This document shows, piece after piece, positions 33,264 through 41,263 of a DNA stretch of 64,000 nucleotides (within the stretch, counting starts at the first letter, position 1; the number at the start of each line of letters is the position of its first letter). The notes under the pieces are model-generated. The model made no database searches. It was not told the origin of the DNA and worked only from the letters and a program-made list of their open reading frames with translations. The translations under genes and the position numbers were made by a program. The stretch is taken from the NCBI GenBank assembly GCA_038843015.1, contig JAWBSH010000004.1:62001-126000 (forward strand), read 5' to 3'. Origin of the DNA: Zestosphaera sp. GTDB lineage: Archaea > Thermoproteota > Thermoprotei_A > Sulfolobales > NBVN01.

Positions 33264-34433
33264 ATGAGAGTAATGAGTAGCGTTTCGGGAGTAGCTGATC
33301 TGCCCTTACACGGGGGTCACGTGCCTACATGGCTTGCTAAGCTGATGCTTAAGTTATCTAAGGCTATATTAGAGGTTCTGCTGATAGAGTTTGATAGTGA
33401 AGAAGTCTTAAGAAGGTTTTCAAACCCCCTCTGGTTTCAGGCATTCAATAACGTCATAGGAATGGACTGGGATAGTAGTGGCTCAACGACCGTGACTACA
33501 GCCATGGTTAAGACAGCTCTTGAGGAAATAAGTGGTGAAGTTAGGGTTGCCGGAGGTAAGGGACTTATTTCCAGGAAAACTCCAGAAGAGATAATTAAGT
33601 ATAGTGACGAGATAGGATTAAGTAGTGCTTCATCTAACGAGTTAGTTAAGGTGTCTAGACTTGCAGCCAAAACAGACTCAGTTCTTCTTCAAGACGGTTT
33701 TACCCTATACCACCACGCAGTACTCTTTGATAAGAAGGGTAATTGGGTGGTTATACAGCAGGGAATGAATGTAGACATGAAGATTGCTAGGAGATACCAC
33801 CTAGCTTGGTTCATGTCTAGAGACCCGACACTAGAATCTCATTCAGGAGTAGTTTCAGACATTACTACTAAGCCGCTAAACTTAACTACTAGCGACTCGG
33901 TAGCGTCTAGGAAAATCTTAGTAGACTTAGCTAGTGAGAATCCTAAGAAGATAGTGAATGAGCTTAAGATAGTCAACACATACCTTAAAGGACTTAAGAC
34001 GCTTACAGGCCTTAAGCCTCCTAGACCAATAATGATTAACGTACCTTACTACAGGCCGGTAAGTATAGACTCAAGAATCTTGGGGAAACTGAATAAGGCG
34101 TACGAGCTAAGGCCTAAGGACCTACATGAATTTCTGTTAATTGAGGGTCTAGGTGCCGAGGTGATCAGAGCTCTATCACTTATTTCTGAGCTAATCTATA
34201 GGGAACCCCCACCATTAAGAGATATAGTGACGCACAGTTACTCACCTTTTAAATACGCTTACGCTATAGGAGGGAAAGACGGAGTGCCATATCCAATAAA
34301 GAGAGAGGTTGCTGAGACCGTCATTAGGGAGTTAAGCAGGTTAGTAGATGAGGCAAAGCTTGAGGGAAGAGAAAAGCTAATTGCGTTGAGAGCTCTTAAG
34401 AAATTAGCTCCTGAAGACGTTAGCAATATTTAA
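33264..34433 (+). CDS. DUF763 family protein
   Basis: This 389-residue protein starts GVADLPLHGGHVPTWL, the hallmark of DUF763 (COG1415), and continues with NNVIGMDWDSSGSTT and WVVIQQGMN. The family is found in archaea and some bacteria and has no firmly established function; the domain looks nuclease- or nucleic-acid-related in some annotations, which I cannot confirm from motifs. The protein is soluble. It stands behind the stomatin/NfeD pair with 47 bases between, and a TATA-like TATTTAAG precedes it, so it may have its own promoter. Confidence 0.8.
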   Translation: MRVMSSVSGVADLPLHGGHVPTWLAKLMLKLSKAILEVLLIEFDSEEVLRRFSNPLWFQAFNNVIGMDWDSSGSTTVTTAMVKTALEEISGEVRVAGGKGLISRKTPEEIIKYSDEIGLSSASSNELVKVSRLAAKTDSVLLQDGFTLYHHAVLFDKKGNWVVIQQGMNVDMKIARRYHLAWFMSRDPTLESHSGVVSDITTKPLNLTTSDSVASRKILVDLASENPKKIVNELKIVNTYLKGLKTLTGLKPPRPIMINVPYYRPVSIDSRILGKLNKAYELRPKDLHEFLLIEGLGAEVIRALSLISELIYREPPPLRDIVTHSYSPFKYAYAIGGKDGVPYPIKREVAETVIRELSRLVDEAKLEGREKLIALRALKKLAPEDVSNI

Positions 34434-34518
34434 CTATGTGTTTTTCTGCCCTGCCGAGTTCTTCGAATTTATGTTAAAATTTTTAAGTATACAAAGAAAA
34501 TCGCTTAAGGTGACCTAA

Positions 34519-34953
34519 TTGAGGAAGACATACATGATTGCCGCGATAATTTTGATCTTTATACTGTTTCTAGCACTACTCTATTTCTACGTAACGAGTA
34601 AACGACATCAAGAGCCCTTAGGATGGTTATTCACTATAGATGTTAATGGAGAGAAATTTAAGGTGGTAGTAAAAAACTCTTTCGTGGCTGAGGAATTAAG
34701 GAAGATATTAAGAGGCGAGAGATTCGGGATAGTCATTGGCGAGCTTAGGAGAGGTGATGGAGGCTTTAATAAACCATGGAGCTGGCACTTAGACCCTGAT
34801 ACCGTGGAGGTGGCTGACGCAACAATAGAATTATGCGACGGTATGCCGTCATTTGTAGAGAGCGAGCTGGAATACTGGCTTAACGTGGTTAAGCGTTATT
34901 GCCCCTGGAACACTAAGGTGATTGCTGAAGAGCCTTGGTATGGCAGTTCTTGA
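34519..34953 (+). CDS. Membrane-anchored BP74-like domain protein
   Basis: This 144-residue protein has an N-terminal membrane anchor (IAAIILIFILFLALLYFYV) and an exported domain. The domain begins GWLFTIDVNGEKF and carries NKPWSWHLDP, EVADATIELCDG and YCPWNTKV. This spaced set (F-x-F, W-S-x-H-L-D-P, A-I-E-x-C-D, C-P-W) resembles the BP74-like family first seen in a Dictyostelium cell-adhesion regulator and common in bacteria. No enzyme activity is known to me for it. The two cysteines could form a disulfide outside the cell. The TTG start follows GGTGAC. Confidence 0.6.
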   Translation: MRKTYMIAAIILIFILFLALLYFYVTSKRHQEPLGWLFTIDVNGEKFKVVVKNSFVAEELRKILRGERFGIVIGELRRGDGGFNKPWSWHLDPDTVEVADATIELCDGMPSFVESELEYWLNVVKRYCPWNTKVIAEEPWYGSS

Positions 34954-35022
34954 GGCTGAACTTAAGCACTAGTTATTGCATCTCTTATATAGCGCCTGCT
35001 ATGATATATTAGGGTACCGAGA

Positions 35023-36042
35023 TTGGTGCTAGGCGAGTTAGTAAAGTGTGCTTCAGGCACGTTTAAGGGTTTACCATATAGAATTACTCATATAATGCCT
35101 GGAGTCATCGGCGGCTACGGCAACCCTAAGAGTATCCAGTTAAGTACTTCTGTTGATAACAGACTAGATGTGTCTTATCTCTCTATCTTACTCAGAGGCG
35201 AGGACTTAAGACCTAAGTCTTTTCCTTGGAGAGTCTCCGTTAACTCTGTAAATATCACTAGGGAGTTCAAACCTCAAGCATTAGTTAGTTTAGAGGGGGT
35301 AGTGTACGCACTTCAAGTCTTTGATGTCTCTCGAATAGTTAAAGAGGCTGGGAAATACTTGCTCAAGCTCTCTGCAGAGACTTCCAAGACGATAGAGGTA
35401 CTTTCCGTTAGCTTAGTCGGTGTGGAGCAGTCTCAATATGCGGAAATAGTGATGGATTATTACTCGGGTGTTTTAACCTTAAAGAAGGGTGAGGAGTATA
35501 CTTTTGTTCATCCTCGTGAAGGTCTCGAATTAGGGGTTGAGATAGTTGCTGAAGTTCCTTCTAGAACTTCTGAAGTAGTCATAGCCTGTGGTGAGGAAGC
35601 CGTAATTAGTCAGTTAATAGGGGTTTCTGAGATCTCTTTAAAGAGATTTCAAGCATCTCAAGAATTTAAGTGCTCCGTATCGTTAAGTAAGAGCAACACT
35701 CCTAAACCACTAGTTTTAAGTGACTTACTCGTTTACAGGCCCCTCACACCGGCACCTCAAGTCTCTCTTGAAGCATCCCTAATTAGCAATAAAGAAATTC
35801 GTGTTTTAGTGAAAAATGAAGGGTCTTCAAGACTAAGTAAGGCTCTAATAGTAGCCTTAAGTGAGGGTAAGACGCTTTCCAGAAATGAGTTGAGAGACTT
35901 AAATATTGGAGAAACTATAGAAGTAAAACTAGCTTCCCCCGAGGACTTAATCGGCAAGGAGATCTACATTAGGTTAATATACTCTGATATCTGGGGTCAA
36001 AATATTAAGACTATTAAGCTCAAGACCCCAAATCCACTATAG
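35023..36042 (+). CDS. Hypothetical protein, beta-sandwich rich
   Basis: This 339-residue protein has no clear membrane helix or signal. The last third (PQVSLEASLISNKEIRVLVKNEG in pieces) looks like an immunoglobulin-like or CARDB-type domain. The first part contains PYRITHIMPGVIGGYGNPK, and repeated strand pairs run through the middle. I do not recognise a family. The start is a TTG at 35023 or the GTG at 35026. A TATA box (CTTATATA, about 34984) is placed for a short leader. It follows the BP74-like gene, so both could be surface-related, but this one lacks an export signal. Confidence 0.6.
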   Translation: MVLGELVKCASGTFKGLPYRITHIMPGVIGGYGNPKSIQLSTSVDNRLDVSYLSILLRGEDLRPKSFPWRVSVNSVNITREFKPQALVSLEGVVYALQVFDVSRIVKEAGKYLLKLSAETSKTIEVLSVSLVGVEQSQYAEIVMDYYSGVLTLKKGEEYTFVHPREGLELGVEIVAEVPSRTSEVVIACGEEAVISQLIGVSEISLKRFQASQEFKCSVSLSKSNTPKPLVLSDLLVYRPLTPAPQVSLEASLISNKEIRVLVKNEGSSRLSKALIVALSEGKTLSRNELRDLNIGETIEVKLASPEDLIGKEIYIRLIYSDIWGQNIKTIKLKTPNPL

Positions 36043-36248
36043 CTGAAAGCCTACTCTTTAATGCGAGGATAGTAGCTTACGAGATCCCTAGCGAACTATT
36101 TCTCTAATAGCAAGACTTGTTTCTAATGTTCTCAAGCTCGTGGAGGGTGCAGATAAGCACGAGCTAAACCATAGTAAGGGAGAACGAGCCTAGGTCAATA
36201 AGCCATCTAGACGAGAATTCCTGTTTTAGAGGTAAGGAAGATGTCAGG
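36043..36248 (+). repeat. Partial TnpB-type end element (RE4) and gene-free DNA
   Basis: CTGAAAGCCTACTCTTTAAT then GCGAGG at 36043-36068 matches the first part of the dispersed hairpin element; the GGAGGAGGTCAG tail is missing. The following 180 bases between two convergent genes hold no convincing frame or RNA. The repeat lies right behind the stop of the hypothetical gene. Confidence 0.4.
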
Positions 36249-37151
36249 TTATAAGAAGAACAGCCTGTATAAAAGGTCTGTAGCAAAAGCCATCGTTCCC
36301 GTAAATATAGCTAGCTTGAGCACGCTTCTTAATTTTGATGCGAGTGACTCTGGATTACCGACTCTTCCGAGTTTAATCGTATTGATCGCTGAGTAAATTA
36401 ATAGAGCATCAGTTGCTAGAGCTAGTGCTAGGTATAGGTAGCCATATCCAGTCAAAAAAGGAATCAACGAAATACCTACTATGAGTAACTGAAGTGTGAG
36501 AGCAATGATGGAAGATTTAGAAACTCCTATGACGCGAGGTAGAGACTTTACGTTTCTCACTTCATCAGCCCTAATGTCCTCAATAGTCTTGATTATTTCT
36601 CTAGCTAGAAGTAGGGTGAAAGCATAGATTGCGGGCATTAGCGAGAACCTGACGAGACTTAAGTCATTAAGGAGTTCTGACGGGGTGAGTGCTCCTAAGA
36701 TTATAGTGAACGCACCCTCGAGAGACACGATAACGTTACCTACAAACCCTAACTCCTTAATCTTGTAAGAGTATAAAACAACTAGTAGAGTATTAACTAA
36801 CACGAAGACAGCTGTGTAAGGACCTACAGTCAGGGATGGAGTGACGCCAACTATTATTAAGGTGAGGGTCAAGTAGATAGCTTCTTTAGGCGTCACCCTA
36901 CCAGAAGGTATCGGTCTGTAAGGCTTGTTTATTTTATCCACTTCTATGTCAAAGTAGTCGTTAACTACGTATCCAGCACTCGATACTAGACCTACAGCTA
37001 GTAATGGGATTATTAAAGAAGTGTTTGCAAGTGTATTAACCTCGACTCTCACAGTTAGCCACCCTATGAGTGTAGTTAGTAGCGCAGCAATCACGTTATG
37101 CATTCTCATGAGTTCTAAGTACGCCTTAAGCTTGATCTTAAAGCTCATCAA
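36249..37151 (-). CDS. UbiA prenyltransferase, digeranylgeranylglyceryl phosphate synthase
   Basis: This 300-residue membrane prenyltransferase has the two Asp-rich sites of the UbiA family: NDYFDIEVDKINKPYRPIPSG (N-D-x-x-D-x-x-x-D), and EDIRADEVRNVKSLPRV near residue 192. The archaeal branch adds the second geranylgeranyl chain to geranylgeranylglyceryl phosphate, making the archaeal lipid core. It is the last gene of a leftward set (dCTP deaminase family, HhH-GPD-like, wHTH) and its start overlaps the wHTH gene by 14 bases. A geranylgeranyl reductase lies 3 kb away. Heme or quinone prenylation is less likely given the PYRPIPSGRVT motif. Confidence 0.87.
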   Translation of the reverse strand: MMSFKIKLKAYLELMRMHNVIAALLTTLIGWLTVRVEVNTLANTSLIIPLLAVGLVSSAGYVVNDYFDIEVDKINKPYRPIPSGRVTPKEAIYLTLTLIIVGVTPSLTVGPYTAVFVLVNTLLVVLYSYKIKELGFVGNVIVSLEGAFTIILGALTPSELLNDLSLVRFSLMPAIYAFTLLLAREIIKTIEDIRADEVRNVKSLPRVIGVSKSSIIALTLQLLIVGISLIPFLTGYGYLYLALALATDALLIYSAINTIKLGRVGNPESLASKLRSVLKLAIFTGTMAFATDLLYRLFFL

Positions 37152-37407
37152 CTCTTATCCCAGCCTCCTTAAGAGCGTTTAGGAATGACTTAGATATACT
37201 GTAGCATCCTTGACCCCTAATCAGTATTCCCAATTCAACAAGTTTTGTTATGGTTTTGCCCGGCTCTCTTACCTTATGTAGTGCTTGCAGTTCTTTCAGC
37301 GCTAGTAATTCACCTACAGACTTATTAATACAGAAGTATTTGAGTGTCTTGCGCTGGTCTTCATTAAGAGACCTGATTAGTTTCCTTACATCACCCCACT
37401 CACTCAT
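37138..37407 (-). CDS. Small winged-helix DNA-binding-like protein
   Basis: This 89-residue soluble protein has a helical pattern with SVGELLALKELQALHKVREPGKTITKLVELGILIRG (in pieces), which looks like a winged helix with a recognition helix and short wing (GQGCYSISKSF). It is short and basic enough to bind DNA. It lies 10 bases after the HhH-GPD-like gene and overlaps the prenyltransferase gene, so it belongs to that operon. The specific family is not recognised. Confidence 0.65.
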   Translation of the reverse strand: MSEWGDVRKLIRSLNEDQRKTLKYFCINKSVGELLALKELQALHKVREPGKTITKLVELGILIRGQGCYSISKSFLNALKEAGIRVDEL

Positions 37408-37417
37408 TTACGTCCCC

Positions 37418-38407
37418 TCAGTAGTAGTAGGTGTCAACGTAGTGGTGTTCTACTACTTCTTCAGGGTCTTCTCTGCTAGGACAAACTTTCAGGAAGGGGC
37501 ACTCGCCGCTACTAATGCAGGCTGGCTTATCTCTAGTACACACTTTTCTACCAAAATACCATAGAAAATCATCCAGTATGAAGGGGTCTAAATAAGTTAT
37601 TCTTGACAACATCTTATAGGCCGACCTCACTACTAGCCTTAACATCACATCCTCGGACCATGTGAAAGTTTCCCTCATCTTGATTTTCTTGAGAAGGTCT
37701 TCTTCAGGCGTCACTAAGCCCAACCTGAGAGCAACTCTAGTTAAGTGGTTGTCTACCGGGACTTCCTTATTCCACACGTCAATCACGCTTACCAAGCCTC
37801 GTCTCTCCACAAACTTGACGAACAAATATGTCTTCTTCTCTACGGGGTCTGAGTAAGCCTTGAACCTCTTCATTAAGTATGTGATTCCTTGGGGACGACT
37901 CTTCAAGTAGCCGCCAGACATATTAACTAGCTTAGTAACAGACCCTTCAAACCACTTAATCAGTCCTCTGCCTAAGTCTCTCAAGAGGTCTGCACGTACC
38001 TCAGGGTCCCAGACAGATACTTCATTTACTCCTTTGATACTTAGCCACTCACTCACTTCATTACTGCTGATCTTAGCCATCCTTTCTGGTGAAAAGAAGC
38101 TAGGGTCTTCTGCGAACTTCTTTGATCCTAGCTTATAGAGTAAGTCTGCGCCGTGGTAAAGTCTTGAATCCACGTAGGCTTCATATGGTTTATCTCTGCT
38201 GGTCCTATGATCTATGGCTACCATAAATATGAAATACCTCAGCACGTCCTCGAGTTCTGCGTTCTTAGGTGGATAATATTCGGTGTTTGTAAAGTCATCT
38301 CTTGGTAGTGAGTTTGCTGCTTCTCTTAAGTATGGAGCTACTGAACTTATCGAGTATTCACGCAGACTTACTTTCTTGAATGAATAGTTTATTACTTCCG
38401 CACTCAA
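37418..38407 (-). CDS. HhH-GPD-like DNA glycosylase-type protein with Fe-S loop
   Basis: This 329-residue protein contains VDNHLTRVALRLGLV, which matches the D-x-H-x-x-R-x-x-x-R-L-G-L stretch of endonuclease III-like glycosylases. The C terminus has C-x6-C-x5-C-x5-C (CTRDKPAC ... CPFLKVC), close to their 4Fe-4S cluster loop. The long N-terminal part does not match the common enzymes. It may be a base-excision enzyme or a related tRNA/nucleoside salvage protein; the helix-hairpin-helix itself is hard to see by eye. It is coupled to the dCTP deaminase family gene by a four-base overlap, which fits a DNA-integrity theme. Confidence 0.6.
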   Translation of the reverse strand: MSAEVINYSFKKVSLREYSISSVAPYLREAANSLPRDDFTNTEYYPPKNAELEDVLRYFIFMVAIDHRTSRDKPYEAYVDSRLYHGADLLYKLGSKKFAEDPSFFSPERMAKISSNEVSEWLSIKGVNEVSVWDPEVRADLLRDLGRGLIKWFEGSVTKLVNMSGGYLKSRPQGITYLMKRFKAYSDPVEKKTYLFVKFVERRGLVSVIDVWNKEVPVDNHLTRVALRLGLVTPEEDLLKKIKMRETFTWSEDVMLRLVVRSAYKMLSRITYLDPFILDDFLWYFGRKVCTRDKPACISSGECPFLKVCPSREDPEEVVEHHYVDTYYY

Positions 38408-38898
38408 AGATTCTCACCCTTATAAAAACCCTCATAAGTTTTCTCTACAGCTTTATTAAGCCTAAAGAAAATTAGCTGAACTACTCTAGCACCAACACCT
38501 AAATTAATGCCGTGAGGATTCATTACATGCATTAGAGCCTCGCCACGACCTACATAGCCTGGATCCCACACAGTACAGGAGACTAAAACACCAGATCTGA
38601 GTAGTGAGGAGCGAGGGAAACACAGAGCTAAGACGTCTCGAGGTAACTCAACTATCTCAGCAAACCTTATCTTGTAGACTCCTGGGTCTAGACTCCAGTA
38701 TCCGTTCTCAGGCAGAACTTCCTCAACTTCAGGAAGTTTTCTCTCATTAAAACCTAAGACTCCGGCACTCCTAAACTTAAATACTTGAGACACTCTTAAG
38801 TCGATGCCTGCAGGCTGCAACTGAGTATTAGTATCTAGCAAGTCTCTCACATACTTGAGAATCTCATGACCTGTTATCAGCGTCTCAACCACCAACAA
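38404..38898 (-). CDS. dcd: dCTP deaminase / dUTPase family protein
   Basis: This 164-residue protein has the Dcd-type fold markers. LQPAGIDLRVSQVF is the first conserved motif, LCFPRSSLLRSGV the phosphate-binding serine/arginine motif, and VWDPGYVGRGEALMHVMNP the D-x-G-Y-x-G-x-x-x-x-x-x-x-x-N motif with its catalytic Glu. It converts dCTP to dUTP or hydrolyses dUTP, keeping uracil out of DNA. Relatives are homotrimers. It is the first gene of the leftward dcd-glycosylase-wHTH-prenyltransferase set. GGTGG lies before the start. Confidence 0.85.
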   Translation of the reverse strand: MLVVETLITGHEILKYVRDLLDTNTQLQPAGIDLRVSQVFKFRSAGVLGFNERKLPEVEEVLPENGYWSLDPGVYKIRFAEIVELPRDVLALCFPRSSLLRSGVLVSCTVWDPGYVGRGEALMHVMNPHGINLGVGARVVQLIFFRLNKAVEKTYEGFYKGENL

Positions 38899-39052
38899 AC
38901 CTTTAGTGCAAGGTTTTTATATACTCTCATGACTTAATACCGCGCAAAATAAAATTATTAAAAAATCTTATTATAAAAACTCAATGTATGTCGAGGGATT
39001 TAATGTAATTGTTTATATTAACACATTAGGGGGAGGATTATAGGGGGTAAAA

Positions 39053-39059
39053 TTTATAA
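39053..39059 (+). promoter_or_regulatory. TATA box before the AdoMet decarboxylase-like gene
   Basis: TTTATAA sits 42 bases before the ATG at 39095, with G-rich GGGGGTGTG as ribosome site near 39083. This gives a leader of about 15 bases. G-rich runs upstream (around 39030-39048) are unusual but unexplained. Confidence 0.5.
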
Positions 39060-39094
39060 GACATTCACTGAATTTATTGTAGGGGGTGTGAAGG

Positions 39095-39484
39095 ATGGGA
39101 CTTGAGTTATTGACGCATATAGGTGGAAAAAATATTAAAACTAAGGTTTATGGGAGGCATGTATATGGCAGTCTCTACGAGTGTGATTCAGAACTCCTCT
39201 CAGACCCAGAATTTCTTAAGAAAGTAGTTATTGAAGCTGCTCACGTGGGTAATATGACGCTCTTAGACGTCAGAACGTGGTATATGGGTCCTGGGGTCAG
39301 CGTAGTAGCTATAATACTAGAATCACACATATCTATCCACACATGGCCTGAGTATTCTTTCGCGACAGTAGATGTTTACTCATGCGGCAAACACACAGAC
39401 CCGCTAAGGTCATTTGAGTATATAGTGAGAGCTTTAAGAGCAAGAAGATACGAGTTTAATATGATTGACAGGTCATTAACGTGA
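39095..39484 (+). CDS. speD: S-adenosylmethionine decarboxylase family proenzyme
   Basis: This 129-residue pyruvoyl-dependent decarboxylase has the self-cleavage site LESHIS, with Ser77 expected to become the pyruvoyl group. The following [18 protein letters not shown] holds the conserved His and Cys97. It makes decarboxylated AdoMet for polyamine synthesis. In Crenarchaeota a paralogue with the same motifs is an arginine decarboxylase, and the residues I can see do not separate the two. Either role serves the long or branched polyamines of thermophiles. It is monocistronic by appearance. Confidence 0.87.
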   Translation: MGLELLTHIGGKNIKTKVYGRHVYGSLYECDSELLSDPEFLKKVVIEAAHVGNMTLLDVRTWYMGPGVSVVAIILESHISIHTWPEYSFATVDVYSCGKHTDPLRSFEYIVRALRARRYEFNMIDRSLT

Positions 39485-39773
39485 TTCACGCTTCTCTCCT
39501 CAAGTGAGATAAGAGGGAGGATAGGCTTTAATCGCTAGCTTAGATTATCTCTACTCTTAACAAGAAGTGAAACTTAAGGGAGGCCCCCGATAATTTACGA
39601 TTGAAGTCTTGTCTTTTAGGGCGGGTTAGGGCGTCAAGTCGGTAGAGTTGTTCTTAAGTGAGTTCTGGCTATTGCTTGATTTTTAAGATAAGTGGAGTTA
39701 GCTCTTGTCACGCGTTGGAATGTCTAAAACCCAAAAATCATCTGTAGTTGCTAGTATTTAATGGTGGAGTAAT
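39485..39773 (+). repeat. Gene-free DNA with degenerate TnpB-type end element (RE5)
   Basis: TGAAGTCTTGTCTTTTAGGG then CGGGTTAGGGCGTCAAG at about 39602-39637 is a drifted copy of the dispersed hairpin element. A CTCTCCTC ... AGAGGGAG near 39494-39520 may be a weak terminator hairpin after the decarboxylase gene. Nothing else is recognisable in these 289 bases. Confidence 0.4.
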
Positions 39774-40886
39774 ATGAGTTTAGAGAAGGTCTCAGTTGTT
39801 GGTGCTGGTCTCGGCGGCTTATTGACTTCTTACGTTCTACTTGAGAGAGGCTTTAACATAGAGTTACTTGAAGAACACGAATCAATTGGTTTGCCAAGAC
39901 ATTGTAGTGGTCTCGTCAGCGACTACGTCATAAGTTTTCTCGGGGGACTCGTTAAAGAGTATGTCATCAACAGATTTAATGAATACTCTGTTAAGATAGT
40001 CGAGGACGGTGAGGTTCGCGAGGCTCTTACACTTAGATTCAGGAAACCAGTATATTTAGTTGATAGAGTAGGACTTGAGAAAGGCTTGTGTGACGTAGTC
40101 ACTAGCTTGGGGGGCAAGGTAAGTACAAAGACTATAGTCACTGAGGTAGACTTAAGCAAAAATTTCTTAGTAACTAATAGGGGGTTACGTCACTACGATT
40201 TAGTAGTTATTAGTGAAGGCGCTACTAGAAGGCTTGTTAGACCACTTAATTTATGCCGTGTGAGTAAGTACTTGATAGGACCTCAAGCATTCCTGTCGGT
40301 TAGTGAAAGTCCTGAAACAGTCGAGGTTATCGTCACTCCCCTCCTCGGTTCAGAAGGGTTCGGATGGGTTATTCCAGTAAGCGAAAAACACGTGATTTTA
40401 GGTCTAGCAACGACTTCTAAGAAGGCTAGCTTACTACTTAGGTATCTAGCTAAGAGAGTCTTTAAACCACTATCAAGTTATAAAATCGAGAACTTCTTCG
40501 GCGGTTTAATACCTGCAGACAGGCCTTGTGAGAAAATTGTCGGTGAGAATTATTTACTGGTAGGTGATGCAGCGTCAATCACTAAGCCCGTGAGTAGAGG
40601 AGGTATCTACTCCTTAATTGAGGAGGTAACAGTTTTAAGAGATTCTCTAAGTAGAGGCTCATTAACTCAAGACTTGATAATAAGTAAATACAAGAGACTA
40701 CTGAGATTTCTTAAGATTCAACACCTGATCTATGAGACTATCTTAAGTATTGGAGGATACTATAAGTTAGTCAAGTCTCTTACCGAATTTGAGTTGAGAG
40801 AAGTTAAGATACTCGATTATGACAAGCTAGTAACTGACCCTGTTATGTCAGTTTTATTAGCCTTATCAGCAAGTATTAGTAGGTGA
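39774..40886 (+). CDS. Geranylgeranyl reductase family flavoprotein
   Basis: This 370-residue FAD enzyme begins with the dinucleotide motif VVGAGLGGLLTSYVLLERG and the HCSGLVS segment of geranylgeranyl reductases. EGFGWVIPV and the second FAD motif NYLLVGDAASITKPVSRGGI follow. The family saturates the double bonds of the archaeal lipid chains. The digeranylgeranylglyceryl phosphate synthase at 36249 is the preceding step. Its stop overlaps the frame of the YbjQ-like gene, so the two are likely co-transcribed with TruD. Confidence 0.85.
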   Translation: MSLEKVSVVGAGLGGLLTSYVLLERGFNIELLEEHESIGLPRHCSGLVSDYVISFLGGLVKEYVINRFNEYSVKIVEDGEVREALTLRFRKPVYLVDRVGLEKGLCDVVTSLGGKVSTKTIVTEVDLSKNFLVTNRGLRHYDLVVISEGATRRLVRPLNLCRVSKYLIGPQAFLSVSESPETVEVIVTPLLGSEGFGWVIPVSEKHVILGLATTSKKASLLLRYLAKRVFKPLSSYKIENFFGGLIPADRPCEKIVGENYLLVGDAASITKPVSRGGIYSLIEEVTVLRDSLSRGSLTQDLIISKYKRLLRFLKIQHLIYETILSIGGYYKLVKSLTEFELREVKILDYDKLVTDPVMSVLLALSASISR

Positions 40887-40891
40887 GTGTA

Positions 40892-41227
40892 TTGAGTGAT
40901 AAGGAGATTATCGTCACGACACTGGAGTTCCTTCCAGGCTATAAGATCAAGAAAGTTCTTGGGATAGTTAGCGGGAGTACTGTTAGAGCAAGGAATCTAG
41001 GGAGAGATATTGTTGCAGCATTCAGGAACTTAGCTGGCGGCGAGATAGTAGAATATACTGAGCTTTTAGCTAATTCAAGAAATGAAGCGCTGTCCAGGAT
41101 GATTGAGAAAGCTAAAGCTCTCGGAGCTAATGCGGTCTTGGGAGTTAGGTTTGCTACCTCCTCAATAATGAGTGGTGCTGCAGAGATAGTTGCTTATGGA
41201 ACTGCAGTAGTGGTAGAGCCTGAGTAA
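40892..41227 (+). CDS. YbjQ family (UPF0145) protein
   Basis: This protein of about 111 residues has the YbjQ pattern: IIVTTLEFLPGYKIKKVLGIVSG (in pieces), RNLGRDIVAAFRNLAGGEIVEY and ALGANAVLGVRFATS. The family forms pentamers and is sometimes called heavy-metal-binding, without solid function. The frame can start at a GTG at 40883, but GGTG sits six bases before the TTG at 40892, chosen here. It is coupled to the reductase upstream. Confidence 0.85.
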   Translation: MSDKEIIVTTLEFLPGYKIKKVLGIVSGSTVRARNLGRDIVAAFRNLAGGEIVEYTELLANSRNEALSRMIEKAKALGANAVLGVRFATSSIMSGAAEIVAYGTAVVVEPE

Positions 41228-41263
41228 AGTAGAGCTTTCTTACTAGTCTCAAGGTAAGTTTAT

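Noticed and set aside
36070-36240. Remnant tnpB coding sequence after the partial end element
   Set aside because: Frames in both directions are short and show none of the zinc-finger or RuvC motifs of TnpB.
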